Made by a program: the position numbers and the translations under genes | Assembly (NCBI GenBank): GCA_958403395.1 | Contig: CATXXF010000018.1 | Span: 1 to 39,982 of the forward strand | Origin: an uncultured Collinsella sp. | GTDB lineage: Bacteria; Actinomycetota; Coriobacteriia; Coriobacteriales; Coriobacteriaceae | DNA: 39,982 bases | Direction: 5' to 3' | Part shown: positions 24,214 to 31,984 of the stretch, in pieces | Position numbering within the stretch: position 1 is the stretch's first letter | Layout of the letters: the number at the start of each line of letters is the position of its first letter | Notes under the pieces: model-generated | Told to the model about the DNA's origin: nothing | What the model saw: the letters and a program-made list of their open reading frames with translations, nothing else | Database searches by the model: none

Positions 24214-25185
24214 ATGAAGCTTTCTAAGATTGCGGCCCTGTTTATGGTGCCGGTATTGGCCTTGTGCCTTGTGGCATGTTCGGCGCCCGGTGGCAATGCG
24301 AGCGAATCTGCGAGCTCCGATCCTAAGATCGCAGAACTCACTGCGCAGAAGCCGACCAATGCCGACGAGGCCGCCGAGTTGTATGCAAAACTCATGAAAA
24401 AGGAGAATGATATCCTTTCGAGTGATAACGCACTGTGGGAAAAGGTATTCAATGCGGCAAATAAAGAATCGGCAATGATTGAGGACGGTAGCAATTACGG
24501 CGATTTCCTGCTCAAGACCATCGACGGTGCCAAGGATGAGTTTACGGCGGATGAGCTCAAGACGCTCAAAGCCGGTGCACAGCAGATCAAGGAGATCGAG
24601 GACAAGCTCGAGAGCTTGGAGAAGGAGTTCCCCGGCTGTGGAAGCACACCGAGCGAAGGCGAGAGCGTCGACGCTTCGGCCGCTGGCATGACGGCTGGCG
24701 CCAATGCTTCGAGCGAGGCGACGAAGTTCCCCAGCTTTACGGGCAAGGACCTGGATGGCAACGACGTGAGCAGCGACGAGCTGTTCTCTAAGAACAAGGT
24801 CACCGTCATGAACTTCTGGTTCACCACGTGCAAGCCGTGCGTGGGCGAGCTGGGCGATCTTGAGAAACTGAATCAGGAGCTTGCCGAGAAGGGCGGCCAG
24901 GTCGTGGGCGTCAACTCCTTTACGCTCGATGGCAACAAGGGCGAGATTGCAGATGCCAAGGACGTGCTGAGCAAGAAGGGCGTGACATATAAGAACATCT
25001 GGTTCAAGTCGGATAGCGAGGCCGGTAAGTTTACGTCAAATCTGTTCTCGTTCCCGACAACGTATGTCATCGATCAGAATGGCAACATCGTAGGGGATCC
25101 AATCGTGGGAGCCATCAGCTCCGCCGAGCAGCGCGCAGCACTCAACAAACTTATCGACCAGGCGATTGCGAATAGCGAGCAGTAA
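24214..25185 (+). CDS. TlpA/ResA-like thioredoxin lipoprotein (323 aa)
   Basis: An exported lipid-anchored thiol-disulfide protein. The lipobox LVAC gives modified Cys22. A roughly 130-residue helical linker domain, rich in Lys/Glu, precedes the thioredoxin fold: FPSFTGKDLDGNDVSS, then the active site Cys206-Lys-Pro-Cys209 in WFTTCKPC, then FPTTYVIDQNG with the cis-Pro. ATG 24214 is preferred over 24208, being 7 bases from GGAGG. It is the third gene of the redox module, probably receiving electrons from the 4Fe-4S protein and reducing extracellular disulfides or a methionine-oxide or c-type maturation target; the client is unknown. Confidence 0.93.
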   Translation: MKLSKIAALFMVPVLALCLVACSAPGGNASESASSDPKIAELTAQKPTNADEAAELYAKLMKKENDILSSDNALWEKVFNAANKESAMIEDGSNYGDFLLKTIDGAKDEFTADELKTLKAGAQQIKEIEDKLESLEKEFPGCGSTPSEGESVDASAAGMTAGANASSEATKFPSFTGKDLDGNDVSSDELFSKNKVTVMNFWFTTCKPCVGELGDLEKLNQELAEKGGQVVGVNSFTLDGNKGEIADAKDVLSKKGVTYKNIWFKSDSEAGKFTSNLFSFPTTYVIDQNGNIVGDPIVGAISSAEQRAALNKLIDQAIANSEQ

Positions 25186-25264
25186 AAAACACGTAAAGCA
25201 TCGCGAGGATCGTGTGCCGCTGTGCGGAGTAGTCCGCTGCCTTTCAAGATAATCTCCACCATAT

Positions 25265-25291
25265 AGAGGCCCCACTTGGGGCCTCTTTTTT
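25265..25291 (+). terminator. Rho-independent terminator of the redox module
   Basis: AGAGGCCCC (25265-25273), loop ACTT, GGGGCCTCT (25278-25286) followed by a run of T. This is the clearest intrinsic terminator in the window and ends the transcript of the thioredoxin lipoprotein gene. Confidence 0.95.
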
Positions 25292-25437
25292 GGGCACCGT
25301 CCCGTTCGTTTTTTGATGCGGTTCCCTACATTCCTCACTGGCGCCGACAAAAAATGGGGATAGAGTAGGACAAACGCGTCGAATACGAACGGCGGAGGAG
25401 AGCGGGCAGGGTGCCTGCGCAGGAGAGGTTGCCGTCC

Positions 25438-28400
25438 ATGCTGGAGCTCAAAGGAATTTGCAAAAGGTACGTTACGCAGTCGTTTACGCAGGTGGCACTC
25501 GACAACGTAAGCCTGGCTTTTCGCGATAACGAGTTCGTGGCCATTCTGGGTCCCTCGGGCTCGGGTAAAACCACGATGCTCAACGTTATCGGTGGGCTCG
25601 ATCATTTCGATTCCGGTGACCTGCTGATCGATGACATCTCGACCAAGGACTTCCGTGACCGCGATTGGGATGCCTATCGCAACAACCGCATCGGCTTTGT
25701 GTTCCAGAGCTATAACCTTATCCCACATCAGACCATCTTGGAAAACGTTGAGCTAGCGCTGACGCTCACGGGTGTGGGGCATGCCGAGCGCCGCCAACGT
25801 GCGCGCGAGGCGTTGGAGAAAGTCGGCCTGGGCGAGCACGTGAACAAGCGCCCGAGTCAGCTTTCGGGCGGACAGATGCAGCGCGTGGCCATTGCCCGCG
25901 CCCTGATCAACGATCCCGAGATTGTGCTGGCCGACGAGCCGACCGGCGCTTTGGATTCGACGACATCCGTACAGGTTATGGATTTGCTTAAGGACGTTGC
26001 GCGCGACCGCCTGGTCATCATGGTCACGCACAATCCCGAGCTGGCGTACCAGTACGCCACGCGCATCGTTAACCTGGCGGACGGCAAAATCACCGACGAT
26101 TCCGACCCTTTCGATGTCGCTGACGCCATGCGCCGCGAGGCCAAGCCTACGCGCAAAACCTCGATGAGCTTTGTGACGGCGCTGGGGCTTTCTGCCCGAA
26201 ACCTTATGACCAAGAAGGGCCGTACGGCCATGACTGCCTTTGCGGGCTCGATTGGCATTATCGGTATCGCGGCGATTCTGGCGCTGTCCAACGGCGTAAA
26301 CGGCTACATCAAAAAGGTCGAGGAGGATACGCTCTCGAGCTACCCACTTACCATTTCCAAGCAGGATTACGACCTGTCGTCCATGATGGGCGGGCAGGGG
26401 GCTGCGGATGATGACTCGCCTGAAAATGTGGATTCGTCTGACGACAGTGCCGGCGGCAAGGCTAAGGGAACCGATAGAATTCCCGTGGTTACGGCCGTAA
26501 AGGATATGTTTGCGAGCGTTAAGTCTAACGACATGACGAGCTTTAAGGCATGGCTCGATGCCGGTGGCGACGGCCTCGATAAAGAGGTCAACGCCATTCA
26601 GTACGGTTACGGTGTATCGCCGGTTGTCTATCGTGCCGGCAAGGGCGATAAGAAGCCTGTCCGGCTGGTACCCAACGCCATGACCGAGGCCATGAGCGGA
26701 GGCGCGAGCTCGGCGGCAACGGTGAGCATGGAATCCATGGGAACCTCGGTCTTTAACGAGATGATCGACGACCAGAGCCTGCTCGACAGCCAGTACGATG
26801 TCGTCGCCGGCCATTGGCCTACGTCTGCTAACGAAGCCGTGATGGTGCTTTCGAGCCGTGGCACGGTGGGCGACTACACGCTCTACAGCATCGGTTCGCT
26901 GGATATCGATGAGCTCAACGACCTGGTTAACAGTGCCATGGCGGCCGACGGCAAGGTCGAGACGCCCGAGACCGGCACCGACTTTACCTACGACGATGCG
27001 CTGTCCACGACGTTTAAGGTGCTGTCGCCGGCCGATGCCTATCGCAAAAACGAAGAGACCGGCATGTGGACCGACATGTCTGGCGACGCCGACTTTATGG
27101 CCGCCAAGGTTGCCGACGGTATTGACGTGCGTATTGTGGGCGTGGTGCGACCTAACGAGACGGCCAACGCCAGCGCGTTGTCTCCGGGTATTGCCTATAC
27201 ACACGCGCTGACTCGTCAGCTTATGGAGCGCGCGACCGATTCGCAGATTGTGCAGGAGCAGCTAGCTCATCCCGAGACGGATGTCTTTACGGGCAAAACT
27301 TTTGACGAACTGCAAGGCGAGGCCAAGCAAGGCGTGGATCTGGGCAGTATGTTCAGCGTGGACGAGGCGGCACTGAAGAGCGCGTTCTCGTTCGATGCAT
27401 CTGCGCTCTCGGGTGTTGCCGACAGCATGGACCTGTCGGGTCTTGACCTGTCCGGGCTGGACATTGACCTTTCGGGCGTTGGGAAGGACATCGACTTCAG
27501 CGACATCATGGCCAAGGCGCCGACCCCAGATTTCTCGGGCATCTTTGACGGTCTGGAGCTCACACCCGAGCAAATGCAGCAGGTGGGAACGCTTGCCAAC
27601 CAACTGTTTGAGGGCTTTTTGCAGTCTGATCACTTTAAGGCCCTGACGCCCGAGGACCTTAAGGACGCGTCGAAGCTCGCAGCCGCATTCTCGGCGTATC
27701 TTGAGAATGATGCGGCAGCCCAGCAAATCCAGGCCCAGCTCAAAGCCCTCGGCGGCGATGCCCTGGCCGAGCGCCTGCAGCAGGCGATGACCGACTATGT
27801 GCAAAAGCAGCTGGCTTCGTATTTGCAGCAGGCTATGGATCAGGTGATGAAGTCGATCAGCGATCAGATTGCGGCGACGGTGTCGGCTCAGCTTAAGGCG
27901 GGCGCGGCGGGGCTCATGGACCAGATGGCGACACAGATGTCTTCGAGTTTTGCCAACCTGGCGAGCGCCATGCACGTGGATGCGAGTGCCTTTGCTCGTG
28001 CCATCCATTTCAACATGGACGCCGAGGATCTGAGTTCGCTCATGATGAGTTACGCCAAGGCGTCGAAGCTCACCTACGACAACAATCTGACCACGTTGGG
28101 CTACGCGGATGAGGCGGACCCCATCTCGGTCAAGATTTTCCCGCGCGACTTTGAGGCCAAGGAGCGCGTGCTCGATCACATCGATGCGTACAACAAACAG
28201 GTCAAAGCCGCTGGCCATGATGATCGGGCAATTTCGTACACCGACTACATGGGCATCATCATGGGTTCGGTGACCGACATCGTGAACACCATCAGCTTGG
28301 TGCTCATCGCATTTGTGAGTATCAGCCTGGTGGTGAGCTCCATCATGATCGGCATCATCACCTACATCAGCGTGCTGGAGCGCAAGAAGGAGATTGGCAT

Positions 28401-28692
28401 CCTGCGCGCGATTGGCGCGTCAAAGCGCAACGTGGCCAACGTGTTCAACGCCGAGACTTTTATCGAGGGCCTCATCGCCGGCGTCTTTGCCGTTGTCGTT
28501 GTGGTGGCCGTGAGCTTTCCGGTTAATACCTGGGCGCTTGCTGCCAAACAGGTTCCCAACCTGATGAGCCTGCCCGTGCAGGATGCGCTGGTGCTCATCG
28601 CAATTTCGGTGCTGCTAACGGTCGTTGCCGGCCTGCTGCCTGCCCGCAGCGCATCCAAGAAGGACCCCGTCGAAGCCCTGCGCTCCGAATAA
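25438..28692 (+). CDS. ABC transporter, fused ATPase/FtsX-type permease with giant outer domain (1084 aa)
   Basis: A MacB-like single-chain exporter or mechanotransmitter. The ATPase (1-225) has Walker A GPSGSGKT (38-45), Q-loop FVFQSYN, signature LSGGQ (142-146), Walker B VLADE (Asp166/Glu167) and THN switch. Transmembrane helix 1 follows near 262-290. The outer region (about 290-940) is far longer than in MacB (about 200 residues there) and includes a DLSG-repeat stretch and long Gln/Ala-rich helices. Three helices with the FtsX motif (ERKKEIGILRAIGAS) finish the chain. ATG 25438 is chosen (AGGAGAGG 9 bases upstream); GTG 25411 is an alternative. The substrate is unknown; peptide export or resistance is typical of the type. 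Confidence 0.93.
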   Translation: MLELKGICKRYVTQSFTQVALDNVSLAFRDNEFVAILGPSGSGKTTMLNVIGGLDHFDSGDLLIDDISTKDFRDRDWDAYRNNRIGFVFQSYNLIPHQTILENVELALTLTGVGHAERRQRAREALEKVGLGEHVNKRPSQLSGGQMQRVAIARALINDPEIVLADEPTGALDSTTSVQVMDLLKDVARDRLVIMVTHNPELAYQYATRIVNLADGKITDDSDPFDVADAMRREAKPTRKTSMSFVTALGLSARNLMTKKGRTAMTAFAGSIGIIGIAAILALSNGVNGYIKKVEEDTLSSYPLTISKQDYDLSSMMGGQGAADDDSPENVDSSDDSAGGKAKGTDRIPVVTAVKDMFASVKSNDMTSFKAWLDAGGDGLDKEVNAIQYGYGVSPVVYRAGKGDKKPVRLVPNAMTEAMSGGASSAATVSMESMGTSVFNEMIDDQSLLDSQYDVVAGHWPTSANEAVMVLSSRGTVGDYTLYSIGSLDIDELNDLVNSAMAADGKVETPETGTDFTYDDALSTTFKVLSPADAYRKNEETGMWTDMSGDADFMAAKVADGIDVRIVGVVRPNETANASALSPGIAYTHALTRQLMERATDSQIVQEQLAHPETDVFTGKTFDELQGEAKQGVDLGSMFSVDEAALKSAFSFDASALSGVADSMDLSGLDLSGLDIDLSGVGKDIDFSDIMAKAPTPDFSGIFDGLELTPEQMQQVGTLANQLFEGFLQSDHFKALTPEDLKDASKLAAAFSAYLENDAAAQQIQAQLKALGGDALAERLQQAMTDYVQKQLASYLQQAMDQVMKSISDQIAATVSAQLKAGAAGLMDQMATQMSSSFANLASAMHVDASAFARAIHFNMDAEDLSSLMMSYAKASKLTYDNNLTTLGYADEADPISVKIFPRDFEAKERVLDHIDAYNKQVKAAGHDDRAISYTDYMGIIMGSVTDIVNTISLVLIAFVSISLVVSSIMIGIITYISVLERKKEIGILRAIGASKRNVANVFNAETFIEGLIAGVFAVVVVVAVSFPVNTWALAAKQVPNLMSLPVQDALVLIAISVLLTVVAGLLPARSASKKDPVEALRSE

Positions 28693-28693
28693 T

Positions 28694-28720
28694 GTGACAA
28701 AGGGACAGTCCCTTTGTCAC
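28694..28720. repeat. 27-bp perfect palindrome between the ABC and dus genes
   Basis: GTGACAAAGGGAC (28694-28706) is followed by a single A and its exact inverted copy (28708-28720). It begins 1 base after the ABC gene stop and may act as a REP-like element and transcription/RNA-stability signal in the short gap to the dus gene. Confidence 0.75.
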
Positions 28721-28745
28721 GTTCGTTGATATGAGAGAAGAGTAG

Positions 28746-29699
28746 ATGATTCTATCGTTGGCCCCTATGGAGGGGATTACCGGGCATGTGTTCCGTCGCG
28801 TGCATGCGGAGTGCTTCGGCGCGCTCGATTGCTATTACACGCCGTTTTTGCCGCCGCCGCGGGTGGGAAACCGCTTTGGCGGCAAGGCGTTTAAGGAGAT
28901 CGATCCTGCCAATAACCAGGGGCTCAACGTTGTGCCTCAGCTGATGTCCAAGAACGCGGACGAGTTTGTGTGGGCGGCACAGGTGCTCGCCGACATGGGC
29001 TATCGCGAGGTCAATCTCAACTTGGGTTGCCCCTCGGGGACGGTTGTTGCCAAGGGCAAAGGATCGGGCTTTTTGCGCAACTTGGACGAGCTTGAGGTGT
29101 TCTTGAGTGACGTGTGTGAGCGCTCTCCGCTGCCGGTATCGGTCAAGACCAGGTTGGGGTTGGAGAGCGACGACGAATACGAGCGCGTACTCGATCTATA
29201 TTGCCGCATGCCGCTGGCAGAGCTGATCGTGCATCCGCGCGTGCAGAAGGACCGTTATGCGGGCTCGCCGCGCAAAGAGTTTTATGGCGAGACGCTGGAA
29301 CGTGCGCCGTTTCCGGTGGCATACAACGGCGATATTTTTGATCTTAAGGACATGGATGCGCTGGTGGAGGCCTATCCCGGCACACGTCATGTAATGCTGG
29401 GGCGCGGCCTGCTCGCGAACCCCGCTCTGGCTCGCATGGTCAAGGGCGGCCCTGCTGCAACGGCTGCTGAGCTGCAGCGCTTCCACGACACGCTGTTTGC
29501 GGCATATGCAGAAGAGATTGGCGGCAATGCGGTCTTCCGCATGAAGGAGTGGTGGTTCTACGCCAAGTGCGCTTTCGCCGACCCCACTACCGTTCACAAG
29601 CTCGTACGTAAGACTAAAAAGGTCGACGAATACCGCGCCGCCGTCGAGCGCGTCTTTCGCGAGCAGCCACTTTCGCCCATAGCCCGCTTCCACGGCTAG
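28746..29699 (+). CDS. tRNA-dihydrouridine synthase (317 aa)
   Basis: A flavin-dependent enzyme reducing uridine to dihydrouridine in tRNA D-loops. The family start SLAPMEGITGHVFRR is intact, the catalytic Cys is in NLGCPSGTVVAKGKGSGFL, and FMN-phosphate contacts are suggested by YNGDIFDL and GRGLLANPAL. The length is typical, including the C-terminal helical RNA-binding domain. The ATG at 28746 follows GAGAAGAG. It lies 53 bp after the ABC gene, separated by the palindrome. The subfamily (DusB or other) is not decided. Confidence 0.94.
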   Translation: MILSLAPMEGITGHVFRRVHAECFGALDCYYTPFLPPPRVGNRFGGKAFKEIDPANNQGLNVVPQLMSKNADEFVWAAQVLADMGYREVNLNLGCPSGTVVAKGKGSGFLRNLDELEVFLSDVCERSPLPVSVKTRLGLESDDEYERVLDLYCRMPLAELIVHPRVQKDRYAGSPRKEFYGETLERAPFPVAYNGDIFDLKDMDALVEAYPGTRHVMLGRGLLANPALARMVKGGPAATAAELQRFHDTLFAAYAEEIGGNAVFRMKEWWFYAKCAFADPTTVHKLVRKTKKVDEYRAAVERVFREQPLSPIARFHG

Positions 29700-29701
29700 C
29701 T

Positions 29702-29755
29702 AGTCATTGGGGACGTTCTTTAACGACTAGTCATTTAAGAACGTCCCCGATGACT
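29702..29755. repeat. Dispersed palindrome of the GGGGACGTTCTT family
   Basis: AGTCATTGGGGACGTTCTT (29702-29720) is inverted at 29737-29755 with one mismatch, across a 16-base loop that carries ACTAGTCAT. The same unit recurs at 39865-39937. It begins 2 bases after the dus stop and can fold as a terminator or REP hairpin. Confidence 0.8.
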
Positions 29756-29767
29756 GCCCGCAAAAGC

Positions 29768-29822
29768 TGTACACCAGCATCCAAAGATGCCGAAAAATGT
29801 CGACTTTGGATGCTGGTGTACA
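29768..29822. terminator. Perfect 19-bp hairpin downstream of the glutaredoxin gene
   Basis: TGTACACCAGCATCCAAAG (29768-29786) and its exact inverted copy (29804-29822) enclose a 17-base loop. On the minus strand it is followed by GCTTTTGC, so it probably ends the glutaredoxin transcript; it also lies after dus. It may belong to a dispersed intergenic repeat family. Confidence 0.7.
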
Positions 29823-29869
29823 TGTTTAGGCCGTATGGGGTGGGGCCTTGGACGGACGGGATGCGCGTA

Positions 29870-30115
29870 CTAGAGCAGGTTCTTCTGTACCCATGCGATG
29901 ATGTCGCTCGACTCGTAGAGCGGCTCTCCGTCGATGAACAGGCAGGGAACCTGGCGTTTTCCGCCGACGGCGATGAGTGTCTGCTCGGCTTCGGTATCGG
30001 TCGAGATATTGCGCTCGGGGATGGTCACACCGTTATCGGCAAGGAATCGCTTGACTTTTATGCAATACGGGCAGCCGGTCAAAACGTAGAGCACGAGCTC
30101 GTGATCAGTAGCCAT
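29870..30115 (-). CDS. Glutaredoxin (81 aa)
   Basis: A small thiol oxidoreductase. The active site is Cys15-Pro-Tyr-Cys18 in LTGCPYCIKVK; the TVPxLF-like cis-Pro segment is RQVPCLFIDG (with an extra Cys), and SSDIIAWV forms the C-terminal helix of the GrxC type. ATG 30115 is preferred over the upstream frame because GGAG precedes it and the fold begins there. It probably reduces disulfides in the cytoplasm; its electron donor is not evident here, since Coriobacteria are not known to depend on glutathione. Confidence 0.9.
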   Translation of the reverse strand: MATDHELVLYVLTGCPYCIKVKRFLADNGVTIPERNISTDTEAEQTLIAVGGKRQVPCLFIDGEPLYESSDIIAWVQKNLL

Positions 30116-30166
30116 GGGTCTCCAATCGGTTGAGGTTTCGATTGAAATACCCAAAGCAGCCGCGGT

Positions 30167-30994
30167 CTATGCGCGCGTCAACGACGACTCGATGGCCTGG
30201 ATCAGAAACGCCGTGGCTCCGGTGCCGCAGGGCTTGTCGTAGTAGTCAACAAAGCGCTGGTCGGCAAGATAACCATTGGCGAGGCCCAGGTATGCTTCGT
30301 CTTGGGGTTCGTGTCCCCAGTTAAGGGCAATCCATCGACGGTGCATCGCGACAAGTTTGTGGGCCTCGTTGCTCTCTGGGTCGCCAATGCCCATGGCAAT
30401 CGAAAGCTGGCCCAGAACAGCGCGTTCAAGTTCCTTCATGTCGTTCCATGTCTCGGGGTCCATGTCCAGCAGTGCTTCGTTTGCTGCGTCGATCGCCTCG
30501 TCGCCGTAGCGCTCCCGCGCCTCGGCACCGTAGCGCTCCTCGTTTTCCTGCACGGTGCGCCAGCGCTCCAGTTGCGGCAGGACGGCGCCCATGAGTGAGA
30601 CGGCTTCGTCGAGCGACATGCCGGTGTTTTGCGCCAGCCGCGGGGCACAATCTTCAATCATCGCCTCCATGGTGGTGTCGTAGGTGTACTTGCCGTGGTC
30701 GTAGCACCACTTGCAGTAATGGTCGGTCGTGGCGCCCGTGGCGTCGGTGCCGCAGTCGTCGGGCGTGAGCATCATGCCGCAGCTCTGGCAATAATGCTCG
30801 GGCATTTCGAGCAGGTGGGACAGTGGCTCGCCGGTTACGGCGGCAATGAGCTTCATCATGTCGATGCCCGGGGTGACCTCGTCGCGCTCCCAACGGCTGA
30901 CGGCTTGGCGCGTGACAAAGAGTTTGGCGGCGAGCTGCTCTTGGGTAAGGTGATGGGCGCGACGGATGGCAATGAGCTTTTCTGCAAAGGCCAT
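30167..30994 (-). CDS. XRE HTH / zinc-ribbon / TipAS-domain regulator (275 aa)
   Basis: Three modules in order. Residues 5-62 are an XRE-type HTH (IRRAHHLTQEQLAAKLFVTRQAVSRWE). A zinc ribbon follows at about 68-105 with CQSC, then CGTD and CKWC. The last 100 residues (YGDEAIDAANEALL, HRRWIALNWGHEP, LGLANGYLADQRFVDYYD) match the TipAS ligand-binding domain, which in Streptomyces TipAL binds thiopeptides and is normally attached to a MerR HTH. Here the HTH is of XRE type, so this is a domain swap. The ATG at 30994 has AAAGGAG upstream. It is divergent from trmO. It may sense a peptide or drug; the ligand is unknown. Confidence 0.85.
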   Translation of the reverse strand: MAFAEKLIAIRRAHHLTQEQLAAKLFVTRQAVSRWERDEVTPGIDMMKLIAAVTGEPLSHLLEMPEHYCQSCGMMLTPDDCGTDATGATTDHYCKWCYDHGKYTYDTTMEAMIEDCAPRLAQNTGMSLDEAVSLMGAVLPQLERWRTVQENEERYGAEARERYGDEAIDAANEALLDMDPETWNDMKELERAVLGQLSIAMGIGDPESNEAHKLVAMHRRWIALNWGHEPQDEAYLGLANGYLADQRFVDYYDKPCGTGATAFLIQAIESSLTRA

Positions 30995-31135
30995 AGCGGC
31001 TCCTTTCTGCTGGTTGATGGCTTAAGCATACGCGGCGGCAAGCGCCCTTCCAAGCAACCGTTGGTTGCACGACGGAGGACTGCGGCGAAGAATTGCGCGC
31101 AACGCCCCACACCTCCATGCCGTACAATGACCGGC

Positions 31136-31873
31136 ATGGAACCTATTGCACACATACATACCGACCTGCCGCAGAAGTTCGGCATTCCGCGCAACAGCTT
31201 TTTGGCGCCTCATCTGCAGGGACACATCGTTTTTGAGCCGGAATTTGCCTCCAATGCAGCAGTTGAGGGCTTGGACTCCTTCTCTCACCTATGGCTGCTG
31301 TGGCGTTTTGAAAACGGCACACCCGGCGGCACGGCTAAGGACATAGCCGCCGATGCCAAGACGCGGGACAGGTCCGGAACCAACGCAAAATGGTCGAAGA
31401 CCGTGCGCCCGCCGCGTCTGGGCGGAGCCGAGCGCGTGGGTGTGTTTGCCACGCGCAGTCCGTTTCGCCCTAATCCCATTGGGCTCACCTGCGTTAAGCT
31501 CGACCGCGTGGAGCTTACCGACGACGGCCCCATCATCCATGTGCTGGGGGCCGATCTGCGCGACGGCACGCCCATCTACGATATCAAGCCCTACATTCCG
31601 TTTGCGGATTGCCACCTGGATGCGACCGGCGGCTGGATTGAGGATGCTCCGTGGCAAGAGCTCGACGTCGAGTTCCCGCAGGCGCTGCAAGACACAGTCC
31701 CGCCCGCAAAGCTCCCCGGCTTGATAGAGGTGCTCCGCCAAGATCCGCGCCGTGCAGGCAGCAAACACGAGCCAAACCGCGTCTATCACCTGGCCTACGC
31801 CGGGCTCGACATATCTTTTACGGTCGATGAAACCCAGCTAACCGTAGTCGCCGTCAACGACGCACGAGACTAA
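31136..31873 (+). CDS. trmO: tRNA (N6-threonylcarbamoyladenosine37-N6)-methyltransferase TrmO (245 aa)
   Basis: A SAM-dependent methyltransferase of the TsaA/TrmO beta-barrel family acting on t6A at position 37 of Thr-tRNA. The family core is seen in SHLWLLWRFE, RPPRLGGAERVGVFATRSPFRPNPIGL and GADLRDGTPIYDIKPYIPFAD; a C-terminal domain follows. The start is 31136 or 31127 (in-frame ATGs); neither has a ribosome site. A -10-like TACAAT ends at 31128, so the message may begin at the 31136 ATG and be leaderless, as is frequent in actinobacteria. It is divergent from the TipAS regulator. Confidence 0.92.
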   Translation: MEPIAHIHTDLPQKFGIPRNSFLAPHLQGHIVFEPEFASNAAVEGLDSFSHLWLLWRFENGTPGGTAKDIAADAKTRDRSGTNAKWSKTVRPPRLGGAERVGVFATRSPFRPNPIGLTCVKLDRVELTDDGPIIHVLGADLRDGTPIYDIKPYIPFADCHLDATGGWIEDAPWQELDVEFPQALQDTVPPAKLPGLIEVLRQDPRRAGSKHEPNRVYHLAYAGLDISFTVDETQLTVVAVNDARD

Positions 31874-31984
31874 CCAGCCATTCGTCCGCACCCGTCAAAT
31901 TAAGCGCCAAACCCCGCGCCAAAACCGCCCACGCTGGTGGACAATAACGCCTACCAAAACAATCACTTTGCACGGGGGCTCAGC

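Noticed and set aside
25753..27204. 483-codon minus-strand frame opposite the ABC transporter
   Set aside because: Arg/His-rich antisense frame without start signals; the plus strand has full ABC motifs.
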